DNA from: Acetilactobacillus jinshanensis_A
GTDB taxonomy: Bacteria; Bacillota; Bacilli; Lactobacillales; Lactobacillaceae
Length of the DNA stretch: 64,000 nt
NCBI GenBank assembly: GCA_043289735.1
Contig: CP171343.1
Coordinates: 248,001-312,000, forward strand
Direction of reading: 5' to 3'
Position numbers and translations under genes: made by a program
Part shown: in pieces, positions 21,806 through 32,036 of the stretch
How the letters are laid out: each line of letters starts with the position of its first letter
Numbering within the stretch: the first letter of the stretch is position 1
The notes under the pieces: model-generated
Databases searched by the model: none
What the model was told of the DNA's origin: nothing
Seen by the model: only the letters and a program-made list of their open reading frames with translations

Positions 21806-22611
21806 ATGAAAATTGCCATTTTTAGTAACAATGGTAAAACCTCAAATATGGTAGCTGCTCAATTGAAAAAAGGTATCCTTAAGGTTGAAATTTGCATTTA
21901 AACGGTCTTAATCCTGATATCGTGATTTCAATCGGTGGTGATGGGACCCTTTTGTCTGCATTTCATCATTATAATGATTCGATTGATCAAATTAGATTTA
22001 TTGGCATTCATACGGGCCATTTAGGCTTTTATACTGACTGGCGAGATAATGAAATCTCACAGTTAGTAGATAGTTTAAAGTATGATAACGGTCAAAGTGT
22101 TAGTTATCCACTTTTGTCTCTAAAGATTAATTATTCGGATGGTGGTAATTCCGATCGATTATTAGCTTTAAATGAATCCGTTTTAAAGCGAGTTAGCAGT
22201 ACGATGGTGACCGATATTTATGTTAATCATCAATTTATTGAAAAATTCCGTGGTGATGGCCTATGTATTTCTACACCTACCGGATCAACTGCTTATAATA
22301 AGTCAGTCGGTGGTGCCATTTTAGATCCGTCTTTAAACGCGCTTCAGGTTTCGGAAATGGCTTCGATTAATAATCGGGTCTTTAGAACGTTAGGATCACC
22401 TATGATCATTTCTCCAAATCAAGTGGTTACCATTATTCCTAAGGATCATTATCATAATGTCTTGACTTGTGATCAAATGTTGGTTCATGATCGACCCATT
22501 CGTTCTATTCAATATCATATTTCAAATCACCGGATTTATTTTGCTAGTTATCGGCATATTCATTTTTGGAAACGAGTGAGTAATTCGTTTATTGGACTTG
22601 AAGATAATTGA
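21806..22611 (+). pseudogene. nadK: NAD kinase, one frameshift near the N-terminus
   Basis: Phosphorylates NAD to NADP, an essential reaction. The true start is ATG 21806 behind a strong aaggagga. It codes MKIAIFSNNGKTSNMVAAQL and then runs out of frame at a TAA at 21899. The rest, from LNGLNPDIVISIGGDGTLLSAFHHY (with the GGDGT kinase motif) to 22611, is in the next frame and complete, with the second conserved block CISTPTGSTAYNKSVGG. The break is at about 21870-21892. Joined length is about 267, standard. The rluD start overlaps the stop by four bases. Confidence 0.9.
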
Positions 22612-23497
22612 CTAGTTTTACATGGCGCTATCAATTAAATCAGCCTAAAAAGTTAGGGAATTTTTTGTATAGTAAACTCGTTAGTCATACGTTATTAAAG
22701 CGGGTTAAGTTTCACGGGGGCTTAATTTTGGTTAATCATCAGCCCCGAAGAACTAATTATGTTTTACGTCATAATGATTTAGTCACGATGGTTTTACCGC
22801 CAGAGCCTTCTAATCCCAATGTTTTAATTTCAGACGAACCCATTGGAATCGTTTATGAAAGTAAGAATTTTTTAGTGGTTCATAAACCAGGTGGCGTTGC
22901 TTCGATTCCTAATAGTCGCTATAGTATTGATACTTTAACCAATCGGGTTAAAGGATATTATATTCGTCCGGGGTATTCTAATTTAAAGATTCATATCGTT
23001 AACCGATTGGATCGAACTACTAGCGGGATGGTGATTTTTGCTAAAAATCATTTTGCGCATTCGGTTTTAGATCATCAATTAAAACCTAATCAAGTCATTA
23101 AAAAGTACGTTGCGATTGTTAAAGGGCATCTGACTCTTAAAAGTGGATTGATTATTTTACCGATCGGTCCCGATCCCAAGTCGTTCGTGAAAGAAAGGTA
23201 TCCGTTACGGGTAAATATTCTAAGACCGGTTTCAAAGTCCTTAATGAATCAAAATATTATAGTTTTGTACCAATTCGTTTATATACAGGCCGAACTCATC
23301 AAATTAGGGTGCATTTTAGTGCCTTAGGGCACCCGATTTTGGGTGATTGGTTATATGGGACACCGATTCCATCTAAATTGTTAGCCTTACATTGTTATTA
23401 TTTAAGTTTTTATGAGCCATTTTCACATCGACGGTTATCTTTATATGATCCGATTCCATATTGGATTCAACATTTTGATCAAATTAAAAATAAATAA
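22608..23497 (+). pseudogene. rluD: RluA-family 23S rRNA pseudouridine synthase, one frameshift
   Basis: Isomerises specific uridines of 23S rRNA. The N-terminal S4-like region is followed by the catalytic motif HIVNRLDRTTSGMVIFAKN, whose Asp is the nucleophile. Frame 1 ends at 23327. Its last 45 residues are nonsense, because the family continuation (VSVTGKYSKTGFKV, YTGRTHQIRVHFSALGHPILGDWLYG) is in the other frame, ending at 23497. The switch is at about 23185-23195, and one missing base after ttc restores it. The site is not a long homopolymer. Order nadK-rluD is conserved. The exact target among RluA paralogues cannot be told. Confidence 0.85.
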
Positions 23498-23509
23498 AGG
23501 AAGTTAAAA

Positions 23510-24025
23510 ATGAAAAATCACATTGTCTTGTTTGAACCGTTGATGCCAAGTAACGCCGGTAATATCGCTAGAACGTGTGCTGGTACCGATACCGTATTGG
23601 ATCTAATCAAACCGCTGGGCTTTTCCGTTAACAGCCGGAAATTAAAGCGGGCCGGCTTAGATTATTGGAATAGCGTTGATATCCATTATCACGATAACTT
23701 ACCTGAATTTATGAAGAGTATGAAGCCCGGATCTCGATTATTTTTAGTATCTAAATTTGCTACTAAAATTTATACGGATCATGATTATAGTAAACCGATT
23801 AAAGGTGATTATTATTTTATGTTCGGTAAAGAAACTACTGGTTTACCCGAACCGTTTATGCGAAAAAATCCTGAGAAAGCAATTCGCATTCCTCAGGATG
23901 ATTCTCATATTAGGTGCTTAAATTTATCTAATTCTTGTGCAATTGTCATATACGAAGCCGTACGGCAACAGAATTTCTTGAATTTAGAACGAGTTCATAA
24001 ATATCCTCATGATAAATTAAAATAA
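23510..24025 (+). CDS. trmL: tRNA (cytidine(34)-2'-O)-methyltransferase TrmL
   Basis: SPOUT-class methylase acting on the wobble base of tRNA-Leu isoacceptors with S-adenosylmethionine. The 171-residue protein shows the start HIVLFEPLMPSNAGNIARTC and the knot motifs MFGKETTGLPEPF and IRIPQDDSHIRCLNLSNSCAIVIYEAVRQ. Length is slightly above the family norm of about 160. Ribosome site aaggaagtt. The frame is clean. The family is firm; substrate is by homology. Confidence 0.92.
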   Translation: MKNHIVLFEPLMPSNAGNIARTCAGTDTVLDLIKPLGFSVNSRKLKRAGLDYWNSVDIHYHDNLPEFMKSMKPGSRLFLVSKFATKIYTDHDYSKPIKGDYYFMFGKETTGLPEPFMRKNPEKAIRIPQDDSHIRCLNLSNSCAIVIYEAVRQQNFLNLERVHKYPHDKLK

Positions 24026-24040
24026 TTATCTAATACAAGT

Positions 24041-24169
24041 TTAGAAGTTAAAGTACTGTTGCAGTAGCTGAACAACTGGAGGTAAGATCATACCTAAAAG
24101 GGTAAAAATAATCATTGCCCAAACGGCGGTCATTGTAATAATTTGAAATCTGCTTCGTTTTTTCTTCAA
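24041..24169 (-). CDS. Small DUF4044 membrane protein
   Basis: A 42-residue protein starting at TTG 24169, with aaggatgg placed 8 bases upstream. The sequence starts KKKRSRFQIITMTAVWAMII and continues with one transmembrane helix rich in Ile, Leu and Met. The pattern TMxAVWxMIIxTLxGM is that of DUF4044, a tiny lactobacillal family of unknown function usually found beside DUF3397 and mraZ, as here. It points away from the division cluster. Confidence 0.72.
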   Translation of the reverse strand: MKKKRSRFQIITMTAVWAMIIFTLLGMILPPVVQLLQQYFNF

Positions 24170-24262
24170 AATATACACCATCCTTGTATATGTAGGTTCT
24201 CGTTGTTAGTTTACATTTCAATTATTATTATTGCAAATTTCATTAACGAAGGCGGCGGATAG

Positions 24263-24622
24263 ATGGTGACTAAACTCTTTTTATTGCAAATCATAACTTT
24301 ATTACTAATTTCTTTACTATTGGATTGGGTCCGTTTAATAATTAATAAATTTCGTAAGAATGAATTTAAATTACGATTGATTGATGCAATGCCTATTTTA
24401 GCTTTATTTTTTATTCATCAATTAACATTTAATTCTCAAGGCTTTTCTTGGGATCCCGTTACAATAATTATTTGGATGTTTATGGGAATCTTAGTTTTGA
24501 TTTATAAGACTTTTATTAGTCATCAAGTAACCCATAAGAAATTTTATTTAACTTTATGGCGAATGGGTGATTTATATTTGTTGGTTGCTTGGTTAATCGC
24601 GGGAGCCGTCAGTATTTTCTAA
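24263..24622 (+). CDS. DUF3397 family membrane protein
   Basis: A 119-residue protein with about four hydrophobic segments, of unknown function. DUF3397 is typical of lactobacilli at the head of the division and cell wall cluster. The start ATG follows ggcggcgg. In relatives mraZ lies between this gene and rsmH. Here the 106 bases between them hold no gene. Confidence 0.8.
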   Translation: MVTKLFLLQIITLLLISLLLDWVRLIINKFRKNEFKLRLIDAMPILALFFIHQLTFNSQGFSWDPVTIIIWMFMGILVLIYKTFISHQVTHKKFYLTLWRMGDLYLLVAWLIAGAVSIF

Positions 24623-24728
24623 TTCTTTGTTAAGCAAAACTGGCTGTTTTTATTTTTATTATGGTGGTACACTTATTAATGTAGGTGTTTTTAGATAATA
24701 TAAATTTTGAGAAGGGGAAATATATTTA

Positions 24729-25670
24729 ATGACGTTCAAACACGTTCCGGTATTATTGAACGAAGCGGTCGATAGTTTAAATATTAATCCGAAGGGCGTT
24801 TACGTTGATTGTACCCTTGGTGGTGGAGGCCATACTTCTAAAATTTTAAGTAATTTAACGAGTGGTCATCTATATGCTTTTGACCAGGATTGGGACGCCA
24901 TTAAATATAATCAAAATAAATTACATAATGAAATAAGAATGAATCAAGTTACCTTGATTCATGATAATTTTAGGAATATTAGAACCGCTCTTAGGAAATA
25001 TTCTGTAACGAAGGTTAACGGGATTCTCTATGATCTCGGTGTATCTTCCCCTCAATTTGATGATGCTAAACGAGGCTTTAGCTATCGTAAGGATTCTAAA
25101 TTAGATATGCGAATGGATCAAGATAATAAATTAACCGCCTGGATTATCGTTAATAAATGGAGCGTTCATGAATTAATTCGAATCTTTTTTAGGTATGGGG
25201 ATGAACGATTTGCTAAATCAATTGCCCGTCGAATTAAGATTCATCGTGCGGATGGTCCGATTAATACGACTTATCAGTTAGTTAAAATAATTAAAGAGGG
25301 GATCCCTGCGGCGGCTCGTCGGCACGGCGGTAATCCTGCTAAAAAAGTCTTTCAAGCGTTAAGAATTGCCGTTAATGATGAATTAGGTGCCTTGGAAGAG
25401 TCGCTTGAATCGGCTTTTAAGTTATTGGCACTTCATGGTCGAATTAGTGTAATAACTTTTGAACCCTTGGAGGATAAATTAGTTAAAAACATGTTTAAAG
25501 AACGGTCCACGATTCAAGACGTTCCTCGGGGATTACCGGTTATACCTGATTCTTTAAAGCCTCATTTTAAATTGATTAATCGAAAACCGATTCGGCCGAC
25601 TCGAGCTGAATTAATTAGAAATCATCGGTCACACAGTGCTAGATTACGAACGATAGAACGAATTAAATAA
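24729..25670 (+). CDS. rsmH: 16S rRNA (cytosine(1402)-N4)-methyltransferase RsmH
   Basis: Methylates C1402 in the ribosomal P site. The 313-residue protein is complete. It starts FKHVPVLLNEAVDSLNI, with the SAM motif YVDCTLGGGGHTSKIL, DLGVSSPQFDDAKRGFSYRKD, KVFQALRIAVNDELGALEE, and the family end RAELIRNHRSHSARLRTIERI. The ribosome site is gaagggg. It opens the dcw-type cluster. Confidence 0.97.
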   Translation: MTFKHVPVLLNEAVDSLNINPKGVYVDCTLGGGGHTSKILSNLTSGHLYAFDQDWDAIKYNQNKLHNEIRMNQVTLIHDNFRNIRTALRKYSVTKVNGILYDLGVSSPQFDDAKRGFSYRKDSKLDMRMDQDNKLTAWIIVNKWSVHELIRIFFRYGDERFAKSIARRIKIHRADGPINTTYQLVKIIKEGIPAAARRHGGNPAKKVFQALRIAVNDELGALEESLESAFKLLALHGRISVITFEPLEDKLVKNMFKERSTIQDVPRGLPVIPDSLKPHFKLINRKPIRPTRAELIRNHRSHSARLRTIERIK

Positions 25671-25690
25671 AGTTAAAGGACGAATTAAAT

Positions 25691-25938
25691 ATGATGGAAG
25701 GTAACGTGGCTCCTAAATATAAGCAACTTCCGAAATATCGTCACAATAAACCAAGGTAACGAACGATGTTTATCAGCATCAAATGATTACCGTTAATGCT
25801 AACATTTCTAAATTTCGTAATTTAAATAATAATTCTCGTCAAAAAATGAGTGATTTAGAAAGTAGTGAGCGTTTACATAAAATTGCCCATCAAAATCATT
25901 TAAGATTTTCGAATAATGCCGTTAGGAATGTTAAATAA
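25691..25938 (+). pseudogene. ftsL: Cell division protein FtsL, broken and lacking its membrane segment
   Basis: FtsL is a short bitopic protein linking DivIB/DivIC to the divisome. Behind aaagga, ATG 25691 (or 25694) opens 22 residues of a basic cytoplasmic tail and stops at 25757. A second frame then reads NDVYQHQMITVNANISKFR and ends RFSNNAVRNVK before the TAA at 25936-25938. This is the extracellular coiled coil and the conserved C-terminus (SERLHKIAHQNHL). No hydrophobic helix lies between them in any frame, so the transmembrane stretch is missing as well as the frame. The stop overlaps the pbp start (TAATG). Confidence 0.75.
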
Positions 25939-27863
25939 TGAATAATTTTATTCACCAGAATCGTAAAATAGTGGGTGAAATTCTTTTCTTTTTGTTTATA
26001 TTTATTTTTTTAGTTGTCGTCTTAAGATGTTCATATATATCAATTTTTAAGAGTGCCCACAACGTTAATTTAGTTCAGCAGACCCGCAATCTATATACTC
26101 AAAGTAATGTAATCAAGCCTCGCAGAGGATCTATTTATGATGCTAATGGACAACCGTTAGCCGAAAATAGTAATACATATTCAATTTATCTAGTTTTAAA
26201 TCATAATCAAAAAACTGTTAATGGACGTCCTCTTTACGTTACTAATAAACATCAAGTAGCGCAAGTTCTTTCTCATTATTTACCAATTAGCAAAAATCAC
26301 ATTTTAAAGGCTTTACATCCTACTAAACCTGTTTTTCAGGTATCATTAGGTAATTACGGTCAGAATATATCTGATCGAACTAGAGATAAAATTGAAAGCC
26401 ATCATTTAAATGGAGTTCATTTTAATCGGCAACCTTCTCGTCTTTATCCTAACGGAACTTTTGCTTCCCATTTAGTTGGTTTAGCAGCTCCCGTTAATTC
26501 AAAGACAGGGACCCGCTTAGTTGGCGAAATGGGTATTGAGAAGGCCTTTAATAGAATTTTAGCAGGTCGAGCGGGGTATCGTAAACTTCAGCAAAATAAT
26601 TTTGACGGTTCTAATCAACATAATCGACCGGTGAGGAATGGTGATGATGTATATACTACTTTAGATTATCGTTTACAGTCACTATTAGAAAGCCGCATGT
26701 CATCTGTATATAATCGGGTTCATCCGGCTACGATGAGTGCTACGTTAATGAATGCTAAAAATGGCGATATATTAGCAGCGACTCAGCGACCTTCATTTAA
26801 CGCCACAACTAAAAAAGGTATTAATAGTATTTGGCGAAACGTCTTAACCCAAGATTTATATGAGCCAGGATCAACCATGAAGCCATTTACAATGTCAGCT
26901 TCGATTAATAGTCATCATTATAATGGTAATGCAACCTTTGAATCCGGTAAGTATTATATTGATGGTAAAGTAATTCCTGACTGGGATCCTAATGGTTGGG
27001 GCCGAATTAATTATAATAAAGGCTTCGCACTATCTAGTAACGTTGCTATGGCTCATTTAGAACGTAATATGGGAAGTAAAACTTGGCATCAATATATTAA
27101 TCGTTTTAAACTTTTAACTCCCGTTAATATTGGTTTAGATGATGCAATTTCAATATCCAATTGAACAAGCTAATACTGCGTTTGGTCAAGGAATTGAATT
27201 AACCGCTATGCAGATGATGCGTGGCTTTTCAGCAATTTCTAATAATGGAACGATGGTTCAGCCCCATCTAATTTCTAAAATCGTTAACCCTCAGACTCAT
27301 AAGATAATTCGTAAATATAATACTAAAGTCGTTGGGCACCCGATTACAGCTAATACAGCCAATCAAGTCCGTCATCATATGGAAGATGTGGTTTATAAGC
27401 CTTATGGGATTGGCCATAATTATCAGATTCATGGCTATCCGATTGCTGCTAAGACGGGAACTGCTCAAATTAGTAACGGTAAAGGCTATTCTCAAGGCGT
27501 TGATAATTATCTTTATTCCGTAGTTGGGATGGCACCAGCTAATAATCCAAAATATGTTTTATACTTAACGATGAAACAGCCTAAATTAACTGGTAAAACT
27601 GCTGATCAGAATTTGGCGTCTATTTTTAAGCCCGTTATGTCTAGAGCTTTAGATGATGATAATCATTTTACTAGAAATGATGAAAAAGTTATGCCTAATG
27701 TTAAAGGTGATAAAATTAAATATGCTAAACGAGTGTTGAATAAAATGGGCTTAAAAGTAATAATTCATGGTAATAAAGTCATGGAATTGTTAAAGGACAA
27801 TCCATTGACAGTCATAAGCCTGTAATTAAGGGTAGTCGTATCGTATTAGTTGACAATAAATAA
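25938..27863 (+). pseudogene. Penicillin-binding protein 2X / FtsI-type transpeptidase, two frameshifts
   Basis: Division-specific class B PBP that cross-links septal peptidoglycan. An N-terminal membrane helix (residues 15-32) is followed by the dimerisation domain with RRGSIYDANGQPLAEN, and then the transpeptidase motifs SxxK (YEPGSTMKPF), SxN (LSSNVAM) and KTG (AAKTGTAQIS). Frame 1 ends at 27164. The conserved continuation QFQYPIEQANTAFGQGIELT is in the frame from about 27140. A second slip near 27780-27800 separates the PASTA-type tail, which continues VKGQSIDSHKPVIKGSRIV to a TAA at 27861-27863. One PASTA repeat is visible. Total is about 640 residues, somewhat short for PBP2X. An essential gene, so error or rescue must be considered. 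Confidence 0.88.
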
Positions 27864-27889
27864 TTATAAAATTTTAAGGATGATAATGT

Positions 27890-28846
27890 ATGGTGAGCTG
27901 GTTAATTCCAATTGTAATTAGTTTTTTAATTACCGTTACTTTTATGCCTAATTTAATTCGATATTTTAGAAGTAAACACGAAGGTCAAACGATTTTAATG
28001 GACGGTCCTAAATGGCAAAAGGCTAAAAATGGTACCCCCACAATGGGTGGCTTTTTGTTTATCATTGCAATCATTATCGCTTCCATAATTTATAGTTTAT
28101 TTAGTCATAATTTATCCAGTGCTTTATGGATCTTTATGTTCATTTTTATTCTTTATGGATTATTAGGGATGTTTGATGACAGTATTAAGATTTTTCATCG
28201 ACGTAATATGGGTTTGAAAGCTTGGCAAAAATTTTCCGGTCAAGTAATCGGTGCCATCATTTTTACTTGGGTTTATAGTTTTAAATTCCCGATGGCTTTA
28301 AGAATTCCAGGCTTTGGTGATATTCATCTAGGCTTTTGGTACGTTATTTTTATTATCTTTTGGTTAACCGGATTTTCCAATGCCGTTAATTTAGCGGATG
28401 GAATCGACGGCTTAGTAAGTGGCTTAGCAACGATTGCTTTTGCAGCTTACGGAGTAATCGCAATGTATCAAGGCCAAATCGATGTTTTAATCTTTTGTGC
28501 CGCGGTTGTGGGTGGCTTATTAGGCTTCTTGATCTTTAACCATAAGCCCGCTAAGATATTCATGGGTGACATGGGATCGTTAGCTTTAGGCGGTGCTCTT
28601 GCTGCGGTATCAATTCTATTGCACCATGAATTATCATTATTATGGATCGGTTTAATATTTGTAATTGAAACCGCTAGTGTTATTTTACAGGTCACGTCAT
28701 TTAAGACGACCGGTAAACGAATTTTTCCAATGACGCCGATTCATCATTCCTTTGAAATGATGGGCTGGAATGAATGGAAGATTGATTTCGCCTTTTGGGG
28801 TGTAGCATTGTTAGTTGCAATTACCGGTGTTTGGGCTATTATTTAG
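27890..28846 (+). CDS. mraY: Phospho-N-acetylmuramoyl-pentapeptide-transferase MraY
   Basis: Makes lipid I by joining UDP-MurNAc-pentapeptide to undecaprenyl phosphate on the inner membrane face. The 318 residues hold about ten transmembrane helices and the family signatures GTPTMGG (near residue 45), DDSIKIFHRRNMGLKAWQK, NLADGIDGLVSG and MTPIHHSFEMMGWNEWKI. Full length and undamaged. Ribosome site aaggatgataatgt. Confidence 0.97.
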   Translation: MVSWLIPIVISFLITVTFMPNLIRYFRSKHEGQTILMDGPKWQKAKNGTPTMGGFLFIIAIIIASIIYSLFSHNLSSALWIFMFIFILYGLLGMFDDSIKIFHRRNMGLKAWQKFSGQVIGAIIFTWVYSFKFPMALRIPGFGDIHLGFWYVIFIIFWLTGFSNAVNLADGIDGLVSGLATIAFAAYGVIAMYQGQIDVLIFCAAVVGGLLGFLIFNHKPAKIFMGDMGSLALGGALAAVSILLHHELSLLWIGLIFVIETASVILQVTSFKTTGKRIFPMTPIHHSFEMMGWNEWKIDFAFWGVALLVAITGVWAII

Positions 28847-28869
28847 CTTGAAGCTAAGGAGACATTTGC

Positions 28870-30252
28870 ATGAAAAACGTTACTAATTATCGAAATAAAA
28901 AAATATTAATCTTAGGTACTGGTATGAGTGGAATTAATGCCGCTAAATTACTAATGAAGTTAGGTGCTAAAGTAACTTTAAGTGATAATCAGCCGGTATC
29001 TAAGATTCCGAAAGCTAAGCATTTAGCCGACACTACGGATGCTAAATTGATTGCTGGTAAACAATCGCCAGAAATTTTAAATCATCATTATGATTTAATG
29101 GTTAAGAATCCAGGTATTTCATATGATAATCCCGTTGTTCAGCGAGCTTTAGCAATTAATTTACCGATGATTGTTGAAGTTGAAATTGCTAGTGAAGTTA
29201 ATCCTGGTGAATTAATCAACGTTACCGGCAGTAACGGTAAAACCACCACCGTAATGTTAATTACTCGAATGTTAAATCAGCATCGTCCGGAAGGTAAGAC
29301 TTACGATGCGGGAAATATCGGGATTTCAGCTTCGAAAGTCGCTCAAAAGATGTCTCCGAAGGACACGATGGTAATGGAAATTTCTAGTTTTATGCTGCTG
29401 GGAATTACGTCTTTACATCCGCACGTTGCGGTGATTACTAATATTAAATCTAATCATTTGGATTATCATAAGACCCGAGCTAATTACGTTCGTGCTAAGA
29501 TGAGAATTACTAAGAATCAGACTCGTAATGATTATTTGGTCATGAATTTTAATTCACCTGAATTGCGGGAATTGAGCAAGCAAAGTAAAGCTAAAGTAAT
29601 TCCGTTTTGTACTAATGGCTATACCAAAGATGGTTCTTATGAACAAGATGGTAAACTTTACTTTAGAGGTCATTATGTAATGGACGCTAAAGATATTCGG
29701 ATTCATGGGCAGTATAATGTTGAAAATGCTTTAGCTGCGATTGCTGTTGCTAAATTGAAGCATCGTTCTGATCAGGATATTTATCATGTTTTATCAACGT
29801 TTGGCGGTGCTAGTAATCGTAATCAGTACGTATTAACTTATAAAGGTCGGATCTTCTTTAACGATTCTAAATCGACCGATATTGATTCGACCGAAGCGGC
29901 TTTAGAGAGTTTTCATCATCCTGTAGTGTTGCTTTGCGGTGGCTTAGATCGTGGCTATACATTTGATCGATTGGTTCCTGATTTAAAGAAGTACGTTAAA
30001 GGATTGGTTTCGTTCGGTCAGACTAAGAATTTAATGAAAGACGCCGCTAAAAAAGCGGGGATTTCTCAGATTAAAGTGGTTAATAATATTGATCAAGCCG
30101 TCCCTGCTGCTTATCAAATGAGTTCTAAGGATAACGTTATTCTTTTATCTCCCGCTAACGCTAGTTGGGATCAGTATCCTAATTTTGAAGTTCGTGGTGC
30201 TCGTTACGTTAAGGATATTGAAAAATTAACTGGTAAAAAGAGGCAGAAATAA
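28870..30252 (+). CDS. murD: UDP-N-acetylmuramoylalanine-D-glutamate ligase MurD
   Basis: ATP-dependent ligase adding D-Glu to UDP-MurNAc-L-Ala in the cytoplasm. The 460-residue protein has the N-terminal Rossmann fold (ILILGTGMSGINAAKLL), the P-loop GSNGKTTT near residue 120, MEISSFML, SNHLDYHKT and the C-terminal FFNDSKSTDIDSTEAAL block. Full length. It follows mraY by 23 bases with taaggaga as ribosome site, and murG starts three bases after its stop. Confidence 0.97.
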   Translation: MKNVTNYRNKKILILGTGMSGINAAKLLMKLGAKVTLSDNQPVSKIPKAKHLADTTDAKLIAGKQSPEILNHHYDLMVKNPGISYDNPVVQRALAINLPMIVEVEIASEVNPGELINVTGSNGKTTTVMLITRMLNQHRPEGKTYDAGNIGISASKVAQKMSPKDTMVMEISSFMLLGITSLHPHVAVITNIKSNHLDYHKTRANYVRAKMRITKNQTRNDYLVMNFNSPELRELSKQSKAKVIPFCTNGYTKDGSYEQDGKLYFRGHYVMDAKDIRIHGQYNVENALAAIAVAKLKHRSDQDIYHVLSTFGGASNRNQYVLTYKGRIFFNDSKSTDIDSTEAALESFHHPVVLLCGGLDRGYTFDRLVPDLKKYVKGLVSFGQTKNLMKDAAKKAGISQIKVVNNIDQAVPAAYQMSSKDNVILLSPANASWDQYPNFEVRGARYVKDIEKLTGKKRQK

Positions 30253-30255
30253 ACT

Positions 30256-31357
30256 ATGCGATTAATGATTTCAGGTGGCGGTACTGGAGGTCATATTTAT
30301 CCAGCACTGGCTTTAATTCAAGATTTGATGAAAAAAGAACCCGATTCAAAAGTTCTGTATGTTGGCTCAACCCGGGGTCTTGAAAAAAATATCGTTCCTA
30401 AAAAGGGGATTCCTTTTAAAGAATTAAAGATTCAAGGCTTTAAGCGTTCGCTTTCATTAAGATAATTTTAAGACGGTTTATTTATTCTTAAAGAGTGTTC
30501 ATGAATCCAAAAAGTTAATTAAACAGTTTAAGCCCGATATTGTTATCGGTACCGGTGGCTATGTATCTGGAGCGGTTGTTTATGCGGCTGCAAGAAAACA
30601 TATCCCAACCATGATTCATGAACAAAATAGTTTAGTGGGATTGACTAATAAATTTTTAAGTCATTTTGTTGATAAAATTGCGATTGCTTTTCATATGGCG
30701 GCTTCACAATTTCCAAAGGATAAAGTGGTTTTTACCGGTAATCCACGAGCTCAGCAAGCTGCTCATGTTAAGAGTGATTTTAGTTGGTCCAAATATGGTT
30801 TAGATCCTAAAATGCCTACGGTATTAATTTTTGGTGGTAGTCAGGGTGCATTAAAAATTAACGCAGCAACGGTGAAGGCTATTCCAAAATTTAATCATAA
30901 ACGTTATCAGGTCGTATTTGTAACGGGACAAAAACGTTATGCTTACGTTAAAAAACATTTAAATAATGTAAAAATTAATAATAACGTGGTCGTTAAGCCT
31001 TATATCTATAACATGCCTCAAGTATTACCTAAAGTGAATTTAATTATCGGTCGTGCGGGGGCAACAAGCTTAGCTGAAATTACGGCTCTTGGGATTCCTT
31101 CGATTTTAATTCCGAGTCCTTATGTAACTGCTGATCATCAGACTAAAAATGCTATGAGTTTGGTAAAACGTGGGGCTGCCGAAATATTAACCGAAAAAGA
31201 TTTAACAAGGATACGATTAGTGAACATGATTGATAAATTACTTGATAATCCAGATCGATTACGTAAAATGGGTAAAAATTCTAAAAAATTAGGGATGCCC
31301 GATGCATCTGATCGAATGTTAAAGATTATGAATTCTTTGATTCAAAATAATAAATAA
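30256..31357 (+). pseudogene. murG: UDP-GlcNAc transferase MurG, one frameshift
   Basis: Converts lipid I to lipid II. Frame 1 carries MRLMISGGGTGGHIYPALAL with the GGTGGH donor-binding loop and ends at 30465. Frame 2 resumes at about 30463 (DNFKTVYLFL, GTGGYVSGAVV, MIHEQNSLVG, FGGSQGALKIN) and ends at 31357. Removing one A from ttaagataat at 30458-30464 restores the reading SLSLDNFKTV. Joined length is about 366, normal, with nothing missing. An essential enzyme, so a base error or slippage is the natural suspicion. Confidence 0.92.
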
Positions 31358-31359
31358 AT

Positions 31360-31952
31360 ATGAATATTATCATCAAATTTCACATCTCGAGAAGAAGTTC
31401 GTTTTAAGCATTTGAGGCAATTATTAACCCAATTTATTCTAATTTTAGTAGAATTATTGGTCGTTATTTTAATTGCCTTTTATTTTATTTCACCGCTCAA
31501 CAAGATTTCATCGTTTTAAAAGATATACATTTGATCAAGATGTTCAGTTAAAATCTATTCATTTAAATGTCTATAAATGGAATCACGTTCGGGTTCTGGT
31601 TTCTGAATATCCTGTGGTTGCTTATAATCAAGTTGATCCAATCTTAATTAATTTTAAATCTGGTAAAACATTAAAATATTTTGTAAAAAGTTATAGATTA
31701 ATTCCTGATAGTATTAAGCCAGACATAGATAGAATTTATTATGTTCCAACCAATATTGATCCAAATCGAATTCATGTTTATATGAATGATGGTAATCTGA
31801 TTTATGCTAATTTTAAAACTTGGGATCGTAAAATGAAATATTATTCGGCTATTTCTAAATCAATGAAAAAACGAGGGATTATTAATATTGAATTAGGAAC
31901 GTATTCAAAAACGTTTCGAAATGATATTTCTAAAAATAGGGCTTTATGTTAA
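31360..31952 (+). pseudogene. divIB: Cell division protein DivIB/FtsQ, frameshifted and missing its POTRA region
   Basis: Bitopic divisome protein. Three pieces are readable. A short cytoplasmic start at ATG 31360 runs into a stop. In the next frame REEVRFKHLRQLLTQFILIL leads through a transmembrane helix to AFYFISPLNKISS, near 31507. From 31473 another frame has HRSTRFHRFKRYTFDQDVQL and then the DivIB beta-domain end MKYYSAISKSMKKRGIINIELG, with a stop at 31952. The POTRA domain that should follow the membrane helix (about 70 residues) is not found in any frame. The whole span could code for about 198 residues against about 270-290 expected. Confidence 0.75.
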
Positions 31953-32036
31953 AATTATATATAATGTATGGATATTGTTATCGATTATTAGAAAAGAATT
32001 ATTTAGATAAAAATATGGGAGGTTCCCTTATCTGTT

